This document shows, piece by piece, positions 43,885-51,841 of a stretch of DNA of 64,000 bases. This stretch comes from SYOC01 sp964441775 (GTDB lineage Bacteria; Desulfobacterota; Binatia; Bin18): positions 20,102-84,101 of the forward strand of contig CAYTVL010000024.1 of the NCBI GenBank assembly GCA_964441775.1, read 5' to 3'. How positions within the stretch are numbered: position 1 is the stretch's first letter; each line of letters begins with the position of its first letter. The translations under genes and the position numbers were made by a program. The notes beneath the pieces were generated by a model. The model did not search any database and had not been told where the DNA came from. It saw only the letters and a program-made list of their open reading frames with translations.

Positions 43885-45804
43885 TTACTTCAGCCCCGCT
43901 TTGCGCAAGACGTCAATCTCACGCTCTAAGATAGCTGGATCCTTGATGGGAAGATTTTGCCTCGCAATTTCCAGTGAGTAATTAGGAAGGAGCCGCATGA
44001 CTTCTGTCGCTTCAGCACGGGCTTCCTCTAAGCGACCCAAATGTGCATAGCAACTTGCGAGTTGCAGGTGAGCGGGCATGAAATTCGGGTTCAGGACGAG
44101 AATCTTTTTTGCCGGGGCAATCGCTTCTTCGTAGCGTCCCGCTAGGCGATAAGCAAGGTTTAAGCTCTGCAGATATTGAGGTGGATACTTGGGATTGAGA
44201 CGCATCGCTTTCTCAATGATTCCGATTGCTTCTTCCGGTCTCCCGCTCCAGGCCAGGATGACGCCCAGATTCTGCTGAGCGTTTGCGTCGTTGGGGGCGA
44301 GAGCAACAGCCTTCTGGGCCTCCGCCAGAGCGTGGTCATGTTGCTTTTTCCCCCATACGTAGACGTTGCTCAAGAACTGGTGAGCCAAGGGTAAGGAATC
44401 ATCTAGCGCAATGGCCTTTTGCAGCAATTCAATGGCCCGCTCAAACGACTGCGCACGGTCTGGGCTCCAATAATAAACTCCCTTGGAGAGATAAGTCCCG
44501 CCCAGCCCCACATACGCCTCCGCATACATGGGATCTAACTCGATGGCTTTTTCCAGCAGTTGCCGTGCTTGGATGTTTGCTTCTTTCTGCGTACCGTAAT
44601 AGGCTCGCCACATAGACTCCGTTCCGCGTAGGTAAAAGTCATACGCCTCCAGATTATCTGTAGTCTTCCGCACCAACACCCCTTCCTTCCACAAGGTGAA
44701 TTGGAGTTTTAACGTTGTTACAATCTTCTGTCGAATCTCATCTTGGACTACGAAGATATCTTTTAGCGGTCGGTCATACCGCTCGGACCAGAGATGCCCT
44801 CCCGTCGTTCCATCGATCAATTGAGCGGAGATGCGGACTTGGTCGTCGGACTTGCGCACCCCGCCCACCAACACGTAGCGCACGCCGAGTTCTTTGCTAA
44901 CCTCTTGGATCGGTTTGTCTTTGGGGAGGGAAGTGGTGGTATAGGAGGAGATGACAAACAGGTCAGGTATTTTAGAGAGATCGGCGGTGATGTCTTCGGT
45001 CATGCCCTTGCTGAAGTAGTCTTGATTCGGATCGCTGCTCAGGTTGGCAAAGGGCATGACGGCGATGGAGGGCTTGTCCGGCAGCGGTAACGCTGCTGAG
45101 TCCTGAGGGCTGAGTGGAGAGACAAGGAAATGGCGAACGGCTAGGGCGGTGACAGCAACAAGCACCACTCCTGCCAGCGCCATCCTGTGCGCTGGGCGCA
45201 GCCGACGAGACAATTTGAGTTGTTGGACTTGCAGCTTCTGGTGAAGACCCTGAGGAGGCTCGGCTAGTAGAGCGTAGATTTGGAATCGCTCGGCAATGTT
45301 CTTGAGCTTGGGCCGCCCTAACGAGACGACCGTGCCCAGGTCGATTTTCTTGACGACTTCTTCATGCACTTTCTGCGAGAGGCAAATCGTGTCGGGCTCC
45401 GTCAACTCTTGCAAACGCTTGGCGATGTTAACGCCGTCGCCAAAGACATCGCCGTCTTTCTGCATGATGTCGCCCAGGTGAATGCCGATGCGCAGGTGAA
45501 TCTGGTCTTCTGCGGTTTGCTCGGCGTTGTACGTGCGCAACTTATCTTGAATCTGCTGAGCGCATTGCACGGCGTCGACCACAGAAGCGAAATCAACGAG
45601 GAAGGCATCGCCGATGGTTTTGATGACTTTGCCGTGGTGCGCGGTCGTTGTCTGCTGCAGGAGCTGATTATGGACCTCCAGTAGGTGAAAAGTGTGAGTT
45701 TCATTCGCGCCCATCTGGCGGCTGAAACCGACGATGTCGGTGAACATGATGGCGGCGAGCCGCCGTGTTCCTCCGGCTGGCGGCTGTGCGTACTCCTCGG
45801 ACAT
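43885..45804 (-). CDS. Class III adenylate/guanylate cyclase with TPR repeats
   Basis: A 639-aa protein. Residues ~15-190 form a class III cyclase catalytic domain with metal-binding Asp in MFTDIVGFSRQM and KTIGDAFLVDF. A membrane segment follows at ~215-235. Residues ~250-375 hold a FlgO-like/TolB N-terminal-like domain (KPSIAVMPFANLSSDPNQDY), and the rest is TPR repeats with alternating LxxAxxLxP units. It makes cyclic nucleotides; the TPRs probably bind partners. The first ~185 residues and the 40 bp upstream are almost identical to the disrupted paralog at 53930. No strong SD. Confidence 0.85.
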   Translation of the reverse strand: MSEEYAQPPAGGTRRLAAIMFTDIVGFSRQMGANETHTFHLLEVHNQLLQQTTTAHHGKVIKTIGDAFLVDFASVVDAVQCAQQIQDKLRTYNAEQTAEDQIHLRIGIHLGDIMQKDGDVFGDGVNIAKRLQELTEPDTICLSQKVHEEVVKKIDLGTVVSLGRPKLKNIAERFQIYALLAEPPQGLHQKLQVQQLKLSRRLRPAHRMALAGVVLVAVTALAVRHFLVSPLSPQDSAALPLPDKPSIAVMPFANLSSDPNQDYFSKGMTEDITADLSKIPDLFVISSYTTTSLPKDKPIQEVSKELGVRYVLVGGVRKSDDQVRISAQLIDGTTGGHLWSERYDRPLKDIFVVQDEIRQKIVTTLKLQFTLWKEGVLVRKTTDNLEAYDFYLRGTESMWRAYYGTQKEANIQARQLLEKAIELDPMYAEAYVGLGGTYLSKGVYYWSPDRAQSFERAIELLQKAIALDDSLPLAHQFLSNVYVWGKKQHDHALAEAQKAVALAPNDANAQQNLGVILAWSGRPEEAIGIIEKAMRLNPKYPPQYLQSLNLAYRLAGRYEEAIAPAKKILVLNPNFMPAHLQLASCYAHLGRLEEARAEATEVMRLLPNYSLEIARQNLPIKDPAILEREIDVLRKAGLK

Positions 45805-45854
45805 GGGAGCGATTATGCGGCAGGCGGCTTGGAGTTGTCAAAGGCTGGCCCTTC

Positions 45855-45930
45855 CAAATCCCCCCGCTCTGCGCGGCCCCCTTTCCAAAAGGGGGCGTTT
45901 GGGTCCCCTCCTTTGACAAAGGAGGGCCAG
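45855..45930. repeat. Two tandem CCCCCTTT-type hairpins
   Basis: Two perfect 9-bp hairpins: GCCCCCTTT-CCA-AAAGGGGGC (45876-45896) and CCCTCCTTT-GAC-AAAGGAGGG (45906-45926). This class of repeat is widespread in bacterial genomes. They lie between the cyclase and DUF1329 genes. Confidence 0.75.
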
Positions 45931-45949
45931 GGAGGATTTCGCCAGCAAC

Positions 45950-46011
45950 GTAGCTCGGATGAAATCCGGAGAATTGTGCTCCCGGATTCCGTTACACTCC
46001 ATCCGGGCTAC
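45950..46011. repeat. GTAGCCCGGAT-type palindromic repeat
   Basis: A 62-bp element with ends GTAGCTCGGAT and ATCCGGGCTAC and inner arms AATCCGGAG and CTCCCGGATT. It is directly beside the tandem hairpins, so the 231-bp gap between two minus-strand genes is almost wholly repeat. Confidence 0.7.
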
Positions 46012-46035
46012 ATTGATCTTTTCTCCACCTGCTGT

Positions 46036-47361
46036 TCACTTCCCAAACCGCGTCAGGCTCTGATAGGTGAAATGTTCCGGGTCGAGACCAACGTTCACTT
46101 TAATGTCGTTGCCTTCGCGGAGTGGTAGGGTCACCGTGGCCTGATTGGTATGCTCGTCAAGCGCCATGAGGAAATCAGTCTGGGTCGAGGAAAAGGTCTT
46201 GTCTTTGTTAAGGGCAATGCCGCCGCCGCGCACGATGGTTTTCCAATACTCTCCAGCGCGATCGTAGATCTCTTTGTAGTAGCCGAAGAACAACTCTTTA
46301 TCGATCCAGATGACTTGTCGCCCGTAAGCATAGTAAGGATCTTTCGGCGTCAGCTCCAGAAGCCACACGGGCCGTTTAGTCAGGTACAGGTTCGTGGGCC
46401 ACCACGCCGCACCGGTCCACGGATGCCCATCAGGATTATAGAGTTTACTTTTTCCCGGCCACGGCATAATGGCAGCGTTTTCATTGGCGGGCAACACGAA
46501 TCCTTTCTCAGCTGGTTCCCAAGTCTTAGGCACTGGTAAAGTATAGGGCACGAGCGCTTCCTTCGTTCCGATCAACTTCCAATCAAAGTAATGGATACGA
46601 CCGGCAAACGTAGCGAAATCATCGCGGCTAACATGGGAGCCAAACACGCCGTCCGAGGTGTTTGCTGCGTTGAGCCGCCGTACGCGCCGCACAACAGGAA
46701 AGAAAGACCACACGGACCGCCACTTTTCCGGATCAAGATAACTCCAATCCAGTGTGGAGAGCCCGACCACATCGTACGGAGAGACACCGTACAGAAGAAC
46801 CTTGCTCGCGACTTCGTCTGGATTGACAATGGGACCGGACCAACGAGAGCCATAACCAATAGCTTGCCCACGGAAGTCGACATAGCGATCAAGTCCTGTT
46901 GGCGTCGTCCAAAAGAAATTGATTAAGACGTCAATATCATCACCTTGCCCCAAGACGCGAAAAAAGTTGTACATGATGCGATAGGGCGCTCTAGAATCAT
47001 TGGGGTCGATGTGTACGAAGGGCGTGCCGTAGCCAAAGCGGGGCCAGGTGCCTGTGGCCTTTTCGATCATGATGCCCTGGTCGTTAATCTCATACTTGCC
47101 TTGGTTCTCTTCAGTGGCCTGGTTGTAGCGCGTGCTCCAGCGCAGCGCTTCGGCTGGCAGCTCGATGATTTTTGAGATGTGCTGGCCAGTTTCAAAGCGA
47201 TGCAAGATAGGGTCAGGCATCGCGCCCTGTGCGGCTGACGCCGTGCTTTGGTTTAAGGTATCTCCCGGCTTGAGTTCGGCTGCGGTTTCTCCCGCCCGCA
47301 GCAAGGCTCCCATGAGCATGCAGACGAAAAGCCTTTTTCCCACCTGAGTTTGGTATCCCAT
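46036..47361 (-). CDS. DUF1329 outer-membrane-associated protein
   Basis: A 441-aa exported protein. The N-terminus is a signal peptide (KRLFVCMLMGALLRAGETAA) followed by a DUF1329 domain spanning most of the protein. Segments such as YNFFRVLGQGDDIDVLINFF and KDPYYAYGRQVIWIDKELFF show the beta-strand-rich LolA/outer-membrane-type fold. DUF1329 proteins are tied to lipid or sterol transport and often accompany RND exporters, none of which is here. SD AAAGGGGGAG precedes the ATG at 47361. The 5' end has a diverged copy in the relic at 47413-47574. It lies downstream of the amidase gene. Confidence 0.8.
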   Translation of the reverse strand: MGYQTQVGKRLFVCMLMGALLRAGETAAELKPGDTLNQSTASAAQGAMPDPILHRFETGQHISKIIELPAEALRWSTRYNQATEENQGKYEINDQGIMIEKATGTWPRFGYGTPFVHIDPNDSRAPYRIMYNFFRVLGQGDDIDVLINFFWTTPTGLDRYVDFRGQAIGYGSRWSGPIVNPDEVASKVLLYGVSPYDVVGLSTLDWSYLDPEKWRSVWSFFPVVRRVRRLNAANTSDGVFGSHVSRDDFATFAGRIHYFDWKLIGTKEALVPYTLPVPKTWEPAEKGFVLPANENAAIMPWPGKSKLYNPDGHPWTGAAWWPTNLYLTKRPVWLLELTPKDPYYAYGRQVIWIDKELFFGYYKEIYDRAGEYWKTIVRGGGIALNKDKTFSSTQTDFLMALDEHTNQATVTLPLREGNDIKVNVGLDPEHFTYQSLTRFGK

Positions 47362-47412
47362 AACTCTCCCCCTTTCGTCGGAAGTGCTAACGTTCTGCCG
47401 CTGATCTGGCCG

Positions 47413-47574
47413 TTACAGGACTGGCGGCTGCCAGTCTACTAAACTGGTCTCAATTGTTTCAGTTATTGTGGACGTCACCTCCTTGAGCTTCGCAGCAGCA
47501 GTATGCCTCTGCATCAAAGCTCCCACACATAGACAGGCGAAGAATACTCTTTTTATTAATCTACCGTATCGCAT
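47413..47574 (-). pseudogene. 53-aa chimeric relic: DUF1329 signal peptide joined to an amidase C-terminus
   Basis: A short ORF with SD AAGGGAGGATGTC. Its first half (KRVFFACLCVGALMQRHTAA) parallels the signal peptide of the neighbouring DUF1329 gene, including upstream SD bases and the following CTCAAG. Its end (TIETSLVDWQPPVL) parallels the amidase C-terminus (SLETSLGGWQPPTL). A 41-base stretch at the two ends agrees at 31 positions by my alignment. It looks like what remains of a duplicated DUF1329-amidase unit after an internal deletion. Whether the short peptide is still exported is unknown. Confidence 0.6.
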
Positions 47575-47597
47575 GACATCCTCCCTTTCGTATGAAA

Positions 47598-49178
47598 TTA
47601 CAATGTTGGCGGTTGCCAGCCCCCTAAACTTGTTTCAAGCGACTGAGCGACTGCTAAAGCGATGTCCTCGCGCCAGGGGCGCGCCACGATCTGGACCCCA
47701 ATCGGAAGACCTTCGGATGACGCGCCGCCGCGGACGGTCACGGCGGGCCAGCCGGTGAGGGTGTAGGTCGCGGCATAACTAAAAGCGTGACGCTTCTCAG
47801 CGTCAAAGGTCGTTCCGTGAGGCGTGGCCGGATATGCGCTGACCGGACAAAGAATCACATCATATTTGTCCATAAAGGTGAGTATGTCGCGGCGAAACAT
47901 GTACCATTCGGCCAGTACGTGACAGAACTGTGTTGTTGACAACGTATAAGACCGGAGGAATTCGAGTCGTTGCTGTGTAAGGCGATGGAGTTCTGTCGTA
48001 CCGCTCTGCTGGAGCAGCAAGCGGAGGCCTGCGTCGCCCTCCGCACCAACTAGTTGAAAGAAAAGGTCAGCCGCGCGTGCGAGACCCTGAGGTCGTGCTT
48101 CTTCTACCGCAACCCCCCCATCGGCCAATGTCTTGGCAGCGGTCTGGATAACAGTTGCCGTTTCCGCCGTGGGAGAAAGGACGCCGTTGTCAGTGTAAAA
48201 CGCGACTCGGAGGTTCTTTACATTGACCGTCTTGGGGTCGCCCGGCGGCAGCGGGACCAGCGTCGGGTCCTGATTGTCTACACCGGCAAGAAGCGGGAAG
48301 AGCAGGTTCAAGTCTTCCACAAACCTGGCCACCGGGCCGACTCGCACCAAGCCATCTAGCGCGCCGCCGGCAGCGGGAAAATGCCCGGCTCTGGATATGC
48401 GTCCGCGCGTGAGCGTGAGGCCCGCGACTCCGCAAAAATGACAAGGCAAACGAAGACTGCCGCCCGCCTCGCTGCCCAATCCCATAGGTGAGCCGCCGGC
48501 GGCGATGATGGCGGCTTCACCGCCGCTACTGCCGCCGGGAGTGCGAGAACGATCATAAGGATTGTCCGTCCATTTGTAGACCAAGTTGTCGGCTTCGCTG
48601 CTGAGCCCCAACTCGGAGACATTTGTTTTACCAAGTAGAATTGCTCCAGCGGTGCGCAGCCGGGCCACGACTGTGGCGTCTTGAGTCGGCGTGAATGCCG
48701 CCCGCCCACTGACGCCTGCGGAGCTGATCACTCCTACGGTTTCCAGTAAATCCGCACTAGTGAACGGCACGCCGTGAAGCGGGCCTTTGCCCTTGCCCCG
48801 GGCTAATGCCGCATCCGCCTCGCGCGCCTGCGCCAGAGCAGCGTCCGCGGTCAACTGGACAATGGCGTTGATTTTTGGATTGAGAGATTCGAGGTGTCGG
48901 AGATGCGCTTTGATCACCTCTTCCGAGGAGATTTGCTTTTTTTGAATTGCCCGAGCCAGCTCTGTCGCCGAAGCAAAGATCAGCTCCTCGGGTGTGGTGG
49001 GAGACTTACGCCTTGTTGCCAGAACGAGCGCCGGGCGTGATTCACAGGCAGCGAGGGTGGTTGCCGTCAGCGCGCCGCCGAATACGGTGAGAAACGTTCG
49101 TCGGGACATTGCCGGTGGCTCGCCTGTCATCCGTGGGGATGCGTCTTGGTGGTTTTGTTGACATGTGAGACTACGCAT
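47598..49178 (-). CDS. Amidase-signature protein with Tat/lipoprotein signal, catalytic Lys missing
   Basis: A 526-aa amidase-signature-family protein. Residues 24-45 carry a Tat-type signal with lipobox-like end (SRRTFL then LAAC). The cis-Ser/Ser pair is retained (GGSSGGEAA around residue 217; GSEAGGSLRLP with Ser241), but the Lys of the Ser-cisSer-Lys triad, normally in a GVPFTVKD-like segment, is Ala142 in HGVPFTSADLLE. Activity is therefore doubtful. The start at 49178 is chosen for its strong SD GGGAGGAAAG; ATG 49109 would start directly at the Tat motif. It precedes the chimeric relic and the DUF1329 gene. Confidence 0.8.
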   Translation of the reverse strand: MRSLTCQQNHQDASPRMTGEPPAMSRRTFLTVFGGALTATTLAACESRPALVLATRRKSPTTPEELIFASATELARAIQKKQISSEEVIKAHLRHLESLNPKINAIVQLTADAALAQAREADAALARGKGKGPLHGVPFTSADLLETVGVISSAGVSGRAAFTPTQDATVVARLRTAGAILLGKTNVSELGLSSEADNLVYKWTDNPYDRSRTPGGSSGGEAAIIAAGGSPMGLGSEAGGSLRLPCHFCGVAGLTLTRGRISRAGHFPAAGGALDGLVRVGPVARFVEDLNLLFPLLAGVDNQDPTLVPLPPGDPKTVNVKNLRVAFYTDNGVLSPTAETATVIQTAAKTLADGGVAVEEARPQGLARAADLFFQLVGAEGDAGLRLLLQQSGTTELHRLTQQRLEFLRSYTLSTTQFCHVLAEWYMFRRDILTFMDKYDVILCPVSAYPATPHGTTFDAEKRHAFSYAATYTLTGWPAVTVRGGASSEGLPIGVQIVARPWREDIALAVAQSLETSLGGWQPPTL

Positions 49179-49412
49179 CTCGCTTTCCTCCCAGCGTTTA
49201 TAATGAGAGCAAGCACGGCGCCAGCGTTACTCGACCATACAGAAAGTTGTCGAGGAGCGAGAAAACGTTGGACTCTCAGCCTCTTGAAGGCTTCTTCTCG
49301 CTCCGGTGTTAAGAACAAGGCGGTGCGATCTGTAGAGGGCTTTGTCTATGCTGGCGACAGTCTTGGGCTCCAATTGGACAAGAGTGCTGCAAGATCCGGG
49401 CTTTTTGGTGTT

Positions 49413-49450
49413 TGTGAACGACGTTGTCAGAGTGTGAACAACGTTGACAG
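49413..49450 (+). promoter_or_regulatory. Tandem 18-bp direct repeats upstream of the GAF/AAA+ regulator
   Basis: TGTGAACGACGTTGTCAG and TGTGAACAACGTTGACAG (16 of 18 identical) with a 20-bp period, ending 30 bp before the ATG of the regulator. They look like an operator for a protein binding one DNA face every two turns. The remainder of the 302-bp gap after the amidase gene has no recognisable gene. Confidence 0.5.
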
Positions 49451-49480
49451 TACGTCAGATTCCGTGCTACGGCGGAATGC

Positions 49481-51028
49481 ATGCCAACTCGCGCTCAGAC
49501 CCTTGTGCTCCGTGAGCACCACGGAGAGGAAGCCCTGCGCGCCATTTTGGGCATCTGCCAACGCATGAACGCCGAATGGAACCTGGCGGCGCTGCTCGAT
49601 CTCATTGCGCAAGAAGCCGCCAAGCTGCTCGCTGCGGATCGGGCTAGTATATTTTTACTTGATAAAGAAAAGAGCGAATTATGGTCGCAGGTCGCTTTGG
49701 GCAGCCCGCCGATTCGTTTCGACGCCCGACTTGGTCTGGCTGGCGCCGCTGCACTGACCGGGCAGGTCATCAATGTCAAAGACGCCCATGAAGATCCTCG
49801 CTTCTACAAGGGGGTGGATACCCGTACGGGATATCGTACTCGGAGCGTGTTGGCGCTGCCGCTGCGGAATCACGAAGGGGAGATCATTGGGTCATTTCAG
49901 GTATTGAATAAACGGGGCGGTGTCTTCGATAGCGAAGATGAAGAAATTGCCAAAGCCCTCGCCGCCCAGGCGGCGGTCGCCATTGAAACGGCGCAGTTGA
50001 TCGAGGAATTGCAGCGCCATCGCGACCAATTGCTGGCGGAGAATACCCAACTCCGGCACGAGGTCGAGAAAAAGTTTTCTACACACAACATCCTCGGCGT
50101 CGGTGAAAAGATTCAGCAGATTGTCCGTCTGATCGAACAACTGCGTGACAGCGACATCAACGTGCTGATCACCGGCGAAAGCGGCGCCGGCAAGGAGCTG
50201 ATTGCCCGGGCGATTCACTACCACAGCCCCCGCGCTCGACGACCCTTTGTGGCGCTCAACTGCGCGGCGTTGCCTGATAGTTTGGTGGAGAGTGAGCTCT
50301 TTGGCATTGAGCGGGGCGTGGCCACCGGCGTCGAGGCCCGGATCGGCAAATTCGAGGCGGCGGTGGACGGGACACTCTTCTTGGATGAGATCGGCGACTT
50401 GAGTTTGTCCGCGCAAGCGAAAATCCTGCGCGTGCTTCAGGAGCGCGTGGTTGAACGTGTGGGCGGGCGGAAAGCGATTCCTCTTGATGTCCGCGTGCTG
50501 GCGGCGACGAATAAGGATTTGGAAGCGGCGATGAAGAGCGGGACCTTTCGCGAGGATTTGTACTATCGTCTCAAAGTGATCCACATTCATGCGCCGCCGC
50601 TGCGTGAGCAACGCGACGACATCCCGCTGCTTGCCAACGCGTTTTTGACAAAGTTCTGCCAGGAGTTGGGGCGCGAGCCCAAGAAGTTGGGACCCGAGGC
50701 CCTGCGTTTGCTGATGGAATATGCTTGGCCGGGCAACGTGCGAGAACTGGAAAACGAGATGAAGCGTGTTATGGCGTTAAGTACGCGGAAGATAGTGACG
50801 GCGGAAGATCTTTCCGACGCCGTGCGGAGCGGAAGCCGGAACGGGGCTCTCAAGCAGCTTCCTTTCTCGGGTTCGTTGAAGGACAAAGTTGACGCGTTAG
50901 AGCGCCAGTTGATCGCTGATGCGTTACGTGCGCGTCGACAAAATCAACTGCAAGCGGCCAAAATGCTGGGGCTCAGTCGTCAGGGGTTGATTAAGAAGAT
51001 GAAGCGGTATGGCATTGGGAGAAGATGA
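49481..51028 (+). CDS. GAF-AAA+-Fis regulator (bacterial enhancer-binding type) with altered GAFTGA motif
   Basis: A 515-aa regulator. A GAF domain (~20-170) and linker coiled coil precede a sigma-54-type AAA+ domain: Walker A GESGAGKE (232-239), Walker B TLFLDEIGD (298-306). A Fis-type HTH closes it (LQAAKMLGLSRQGLIKKMKR). The loop that should read GAFTGA for contacting sigma-54 reads GVATGV (279-284), so sigma-54 activation is doubtful; it may work with another factor or as a repressor. The ATG at 49481 follows two direct repeats. Its last codon overlaps the start of the MNT gene by 4 bp (ATGA). Confidence 0.85.
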   Translation: MPTRAQTLVLREHHGEEALRAILGICQRMNAEWNLAALLDLIAQEAAKLLAADRASIFLLDKEKSELWSQVALGSPPIRFDARLGLAGAAALTGQVINVKDAHEDPRFYKGVDTRTGYRTRSVLALPLRNHEGEIIGSFQVLNKRGGVFDSEDEEIAKALAAQAAVAIETAQLIEELQRHRDQLLAENTQLRHEVEKKFSTHNILGVGEKIQQIVRLIEQLRDSDINVLITGESGAGKELIARAIHYHSPRARRPFVALNCAALPDSLVESELFGIERGVATGVEARIGKFEAAVDGTLFLDEIGDLSLSAQAKILRVLQERVVERVGGRKAIPLDVRVLAATNKDLEAAMKSGTFREDLYYRLKVIHIHAPPLREQRDDIPLLANAFLTKFCQELGREPKKLGPEALRLLMEYAWPGNVRELENEMKRVMALSTRKIVTAEDLSDAVRSGSRNGALKQLPFSGSLKDKVDALERQLIADALRARRQNQLQAAKMLGLSRQGLIKKMKRYGIGRR

Positions 51029-51420
51029 AACATTTGGTAAAATTGAAAAGTTTTTTGCACCCAGAGAACGATATGAAAACGTTTGACCCCTGGCGACATA
51101 GCCATCCGTATGACGCGGCCTTGCTTGTTCGGTGCCGTGACGCAGTGCAAGAAGTTGCGCCGGGCGCAATAGTAATTCTCTATGGTTCACGTGCGCGGGG
51201 CGTCGCGGAACCGGAGTCAGATTATGACCTCCTCGTGCTGGTGGAAGGAACGGTAAGCCGAAAACTTGAAGAACAGATCGGCGACAGACTGTATGCCTTG
51301 GAGCTTGAATCGGGAGCGGTGCTGAGTCTCCTTGTCTATAAAAAAGAGCTATGGGACGCCCCGCTTTACAAGGCCATGCCGCTCCATCGTAGTGTTGACC
51401 AAGAAGGAGTCGTGCTGTGA
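51025..51420 (+). CDS. MNT-type nucleotidyltransferase (HEPN/MNT module)
   Basis: A 131-aa minimal nucleotidyltransferase. The motif GSRARG (54-59) and the metal-binding pair in SDYDLLV (Asp66, Asp68) are intact; a third acidic position is less clear. In known pairs (HepT-MntA) the MNT protein adenylylates and neutralises its HEPN partner toxin. It overlaps the regulator's stop by 4 bp and the next gene by 4 bp, so all three are translationally coupled. An internal ATG at 51073 would also give a complete domain and could be the true start. Confidence 0.85.
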   Translation: MKHLVKLKSFLHPENDMKTFDPWRHSHPYDAALLVRCRDAVQEVAPGAIVILYGSRARGVAEPESDYDLLVLVEGTVSRKLEEQIGDRLYALELESGAVLSLLVYKKELWDAPLYKAMPLHRSVDQEGVVL

Positions 51421-51830
51421 CTCCTGAGGAATGCACGCTCGTGCGCTACCGTTTGCAGCGAGCTCAGGAAACTTTGGAGGAAGCAGCTTTGCTCCACGAG
51501 AAAAGCCGGCTGAATGCTGCTGTCAATCGGTTGTACTACGCGTGTTTCTATGCGGTCTCAGCCTTGCTTCTTACGGAAGGGAAGTCCTCAAGCAAACACA
51601 GCGGCATCCGCGCCCTCTTCAACGCAGAGTGGGTGAAGCCAGGGCGCATTGCCTCAGAGCACGGGCGCTTCTATCGGCGTCTCTATGATTCTCACCAGAG
51701 AGGAGACTATGGGGATTTCGTGCAATTCGAAGATCCTGACGTGATCGCTTGGCTGCAGGAGACGCGCACGTTTGTAGAAGCGGTCTCTGCCCTCACAGAG
51801 AAAACCATTCAAGAAGAGGAGGCTGGTTAA
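51417..51830 (+). CDS. HEPN-domain protein (MNT partner)
   Basis: A 137-aa all-helical HEPN protein of the UPF0332-like group. The helix AAVNRLYYACFYAVSALL carries Arg38, but the position seven residues on, where Rx4-6H HEPN nucleases have His, is Tyr45. The catalytic pair may therefore be lost, as in several HEPN proteins that act as binding partners. GTG start at 51417 inside the MNT gene, with AAGGAG upstream. The pair resembles a type VII-like toxin-antitoxin or an adaptor module. Confidence 0.8.
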   Translation: MTPEECTLVRYRLQRAQETLEEAALLHEKSRLNAAVNRLYYACFYAVSALLLTEGKSSSKHSGIRALFNAEWVKPGRIASEHGRFYRRLYDSHQRGDYGDFVQFEDPDVIAWLQETRTFVEAVSALTEKTIQEEEAG

Positions 51831-51841
51831 GCCCTCGTCCC

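Noticed and set aside
49892..50611. 239-aa minus-strand frame opposite the GAF/AAA+ regulator
   Set aside because: Antisense to intact Walker A and B motifs; no family features.
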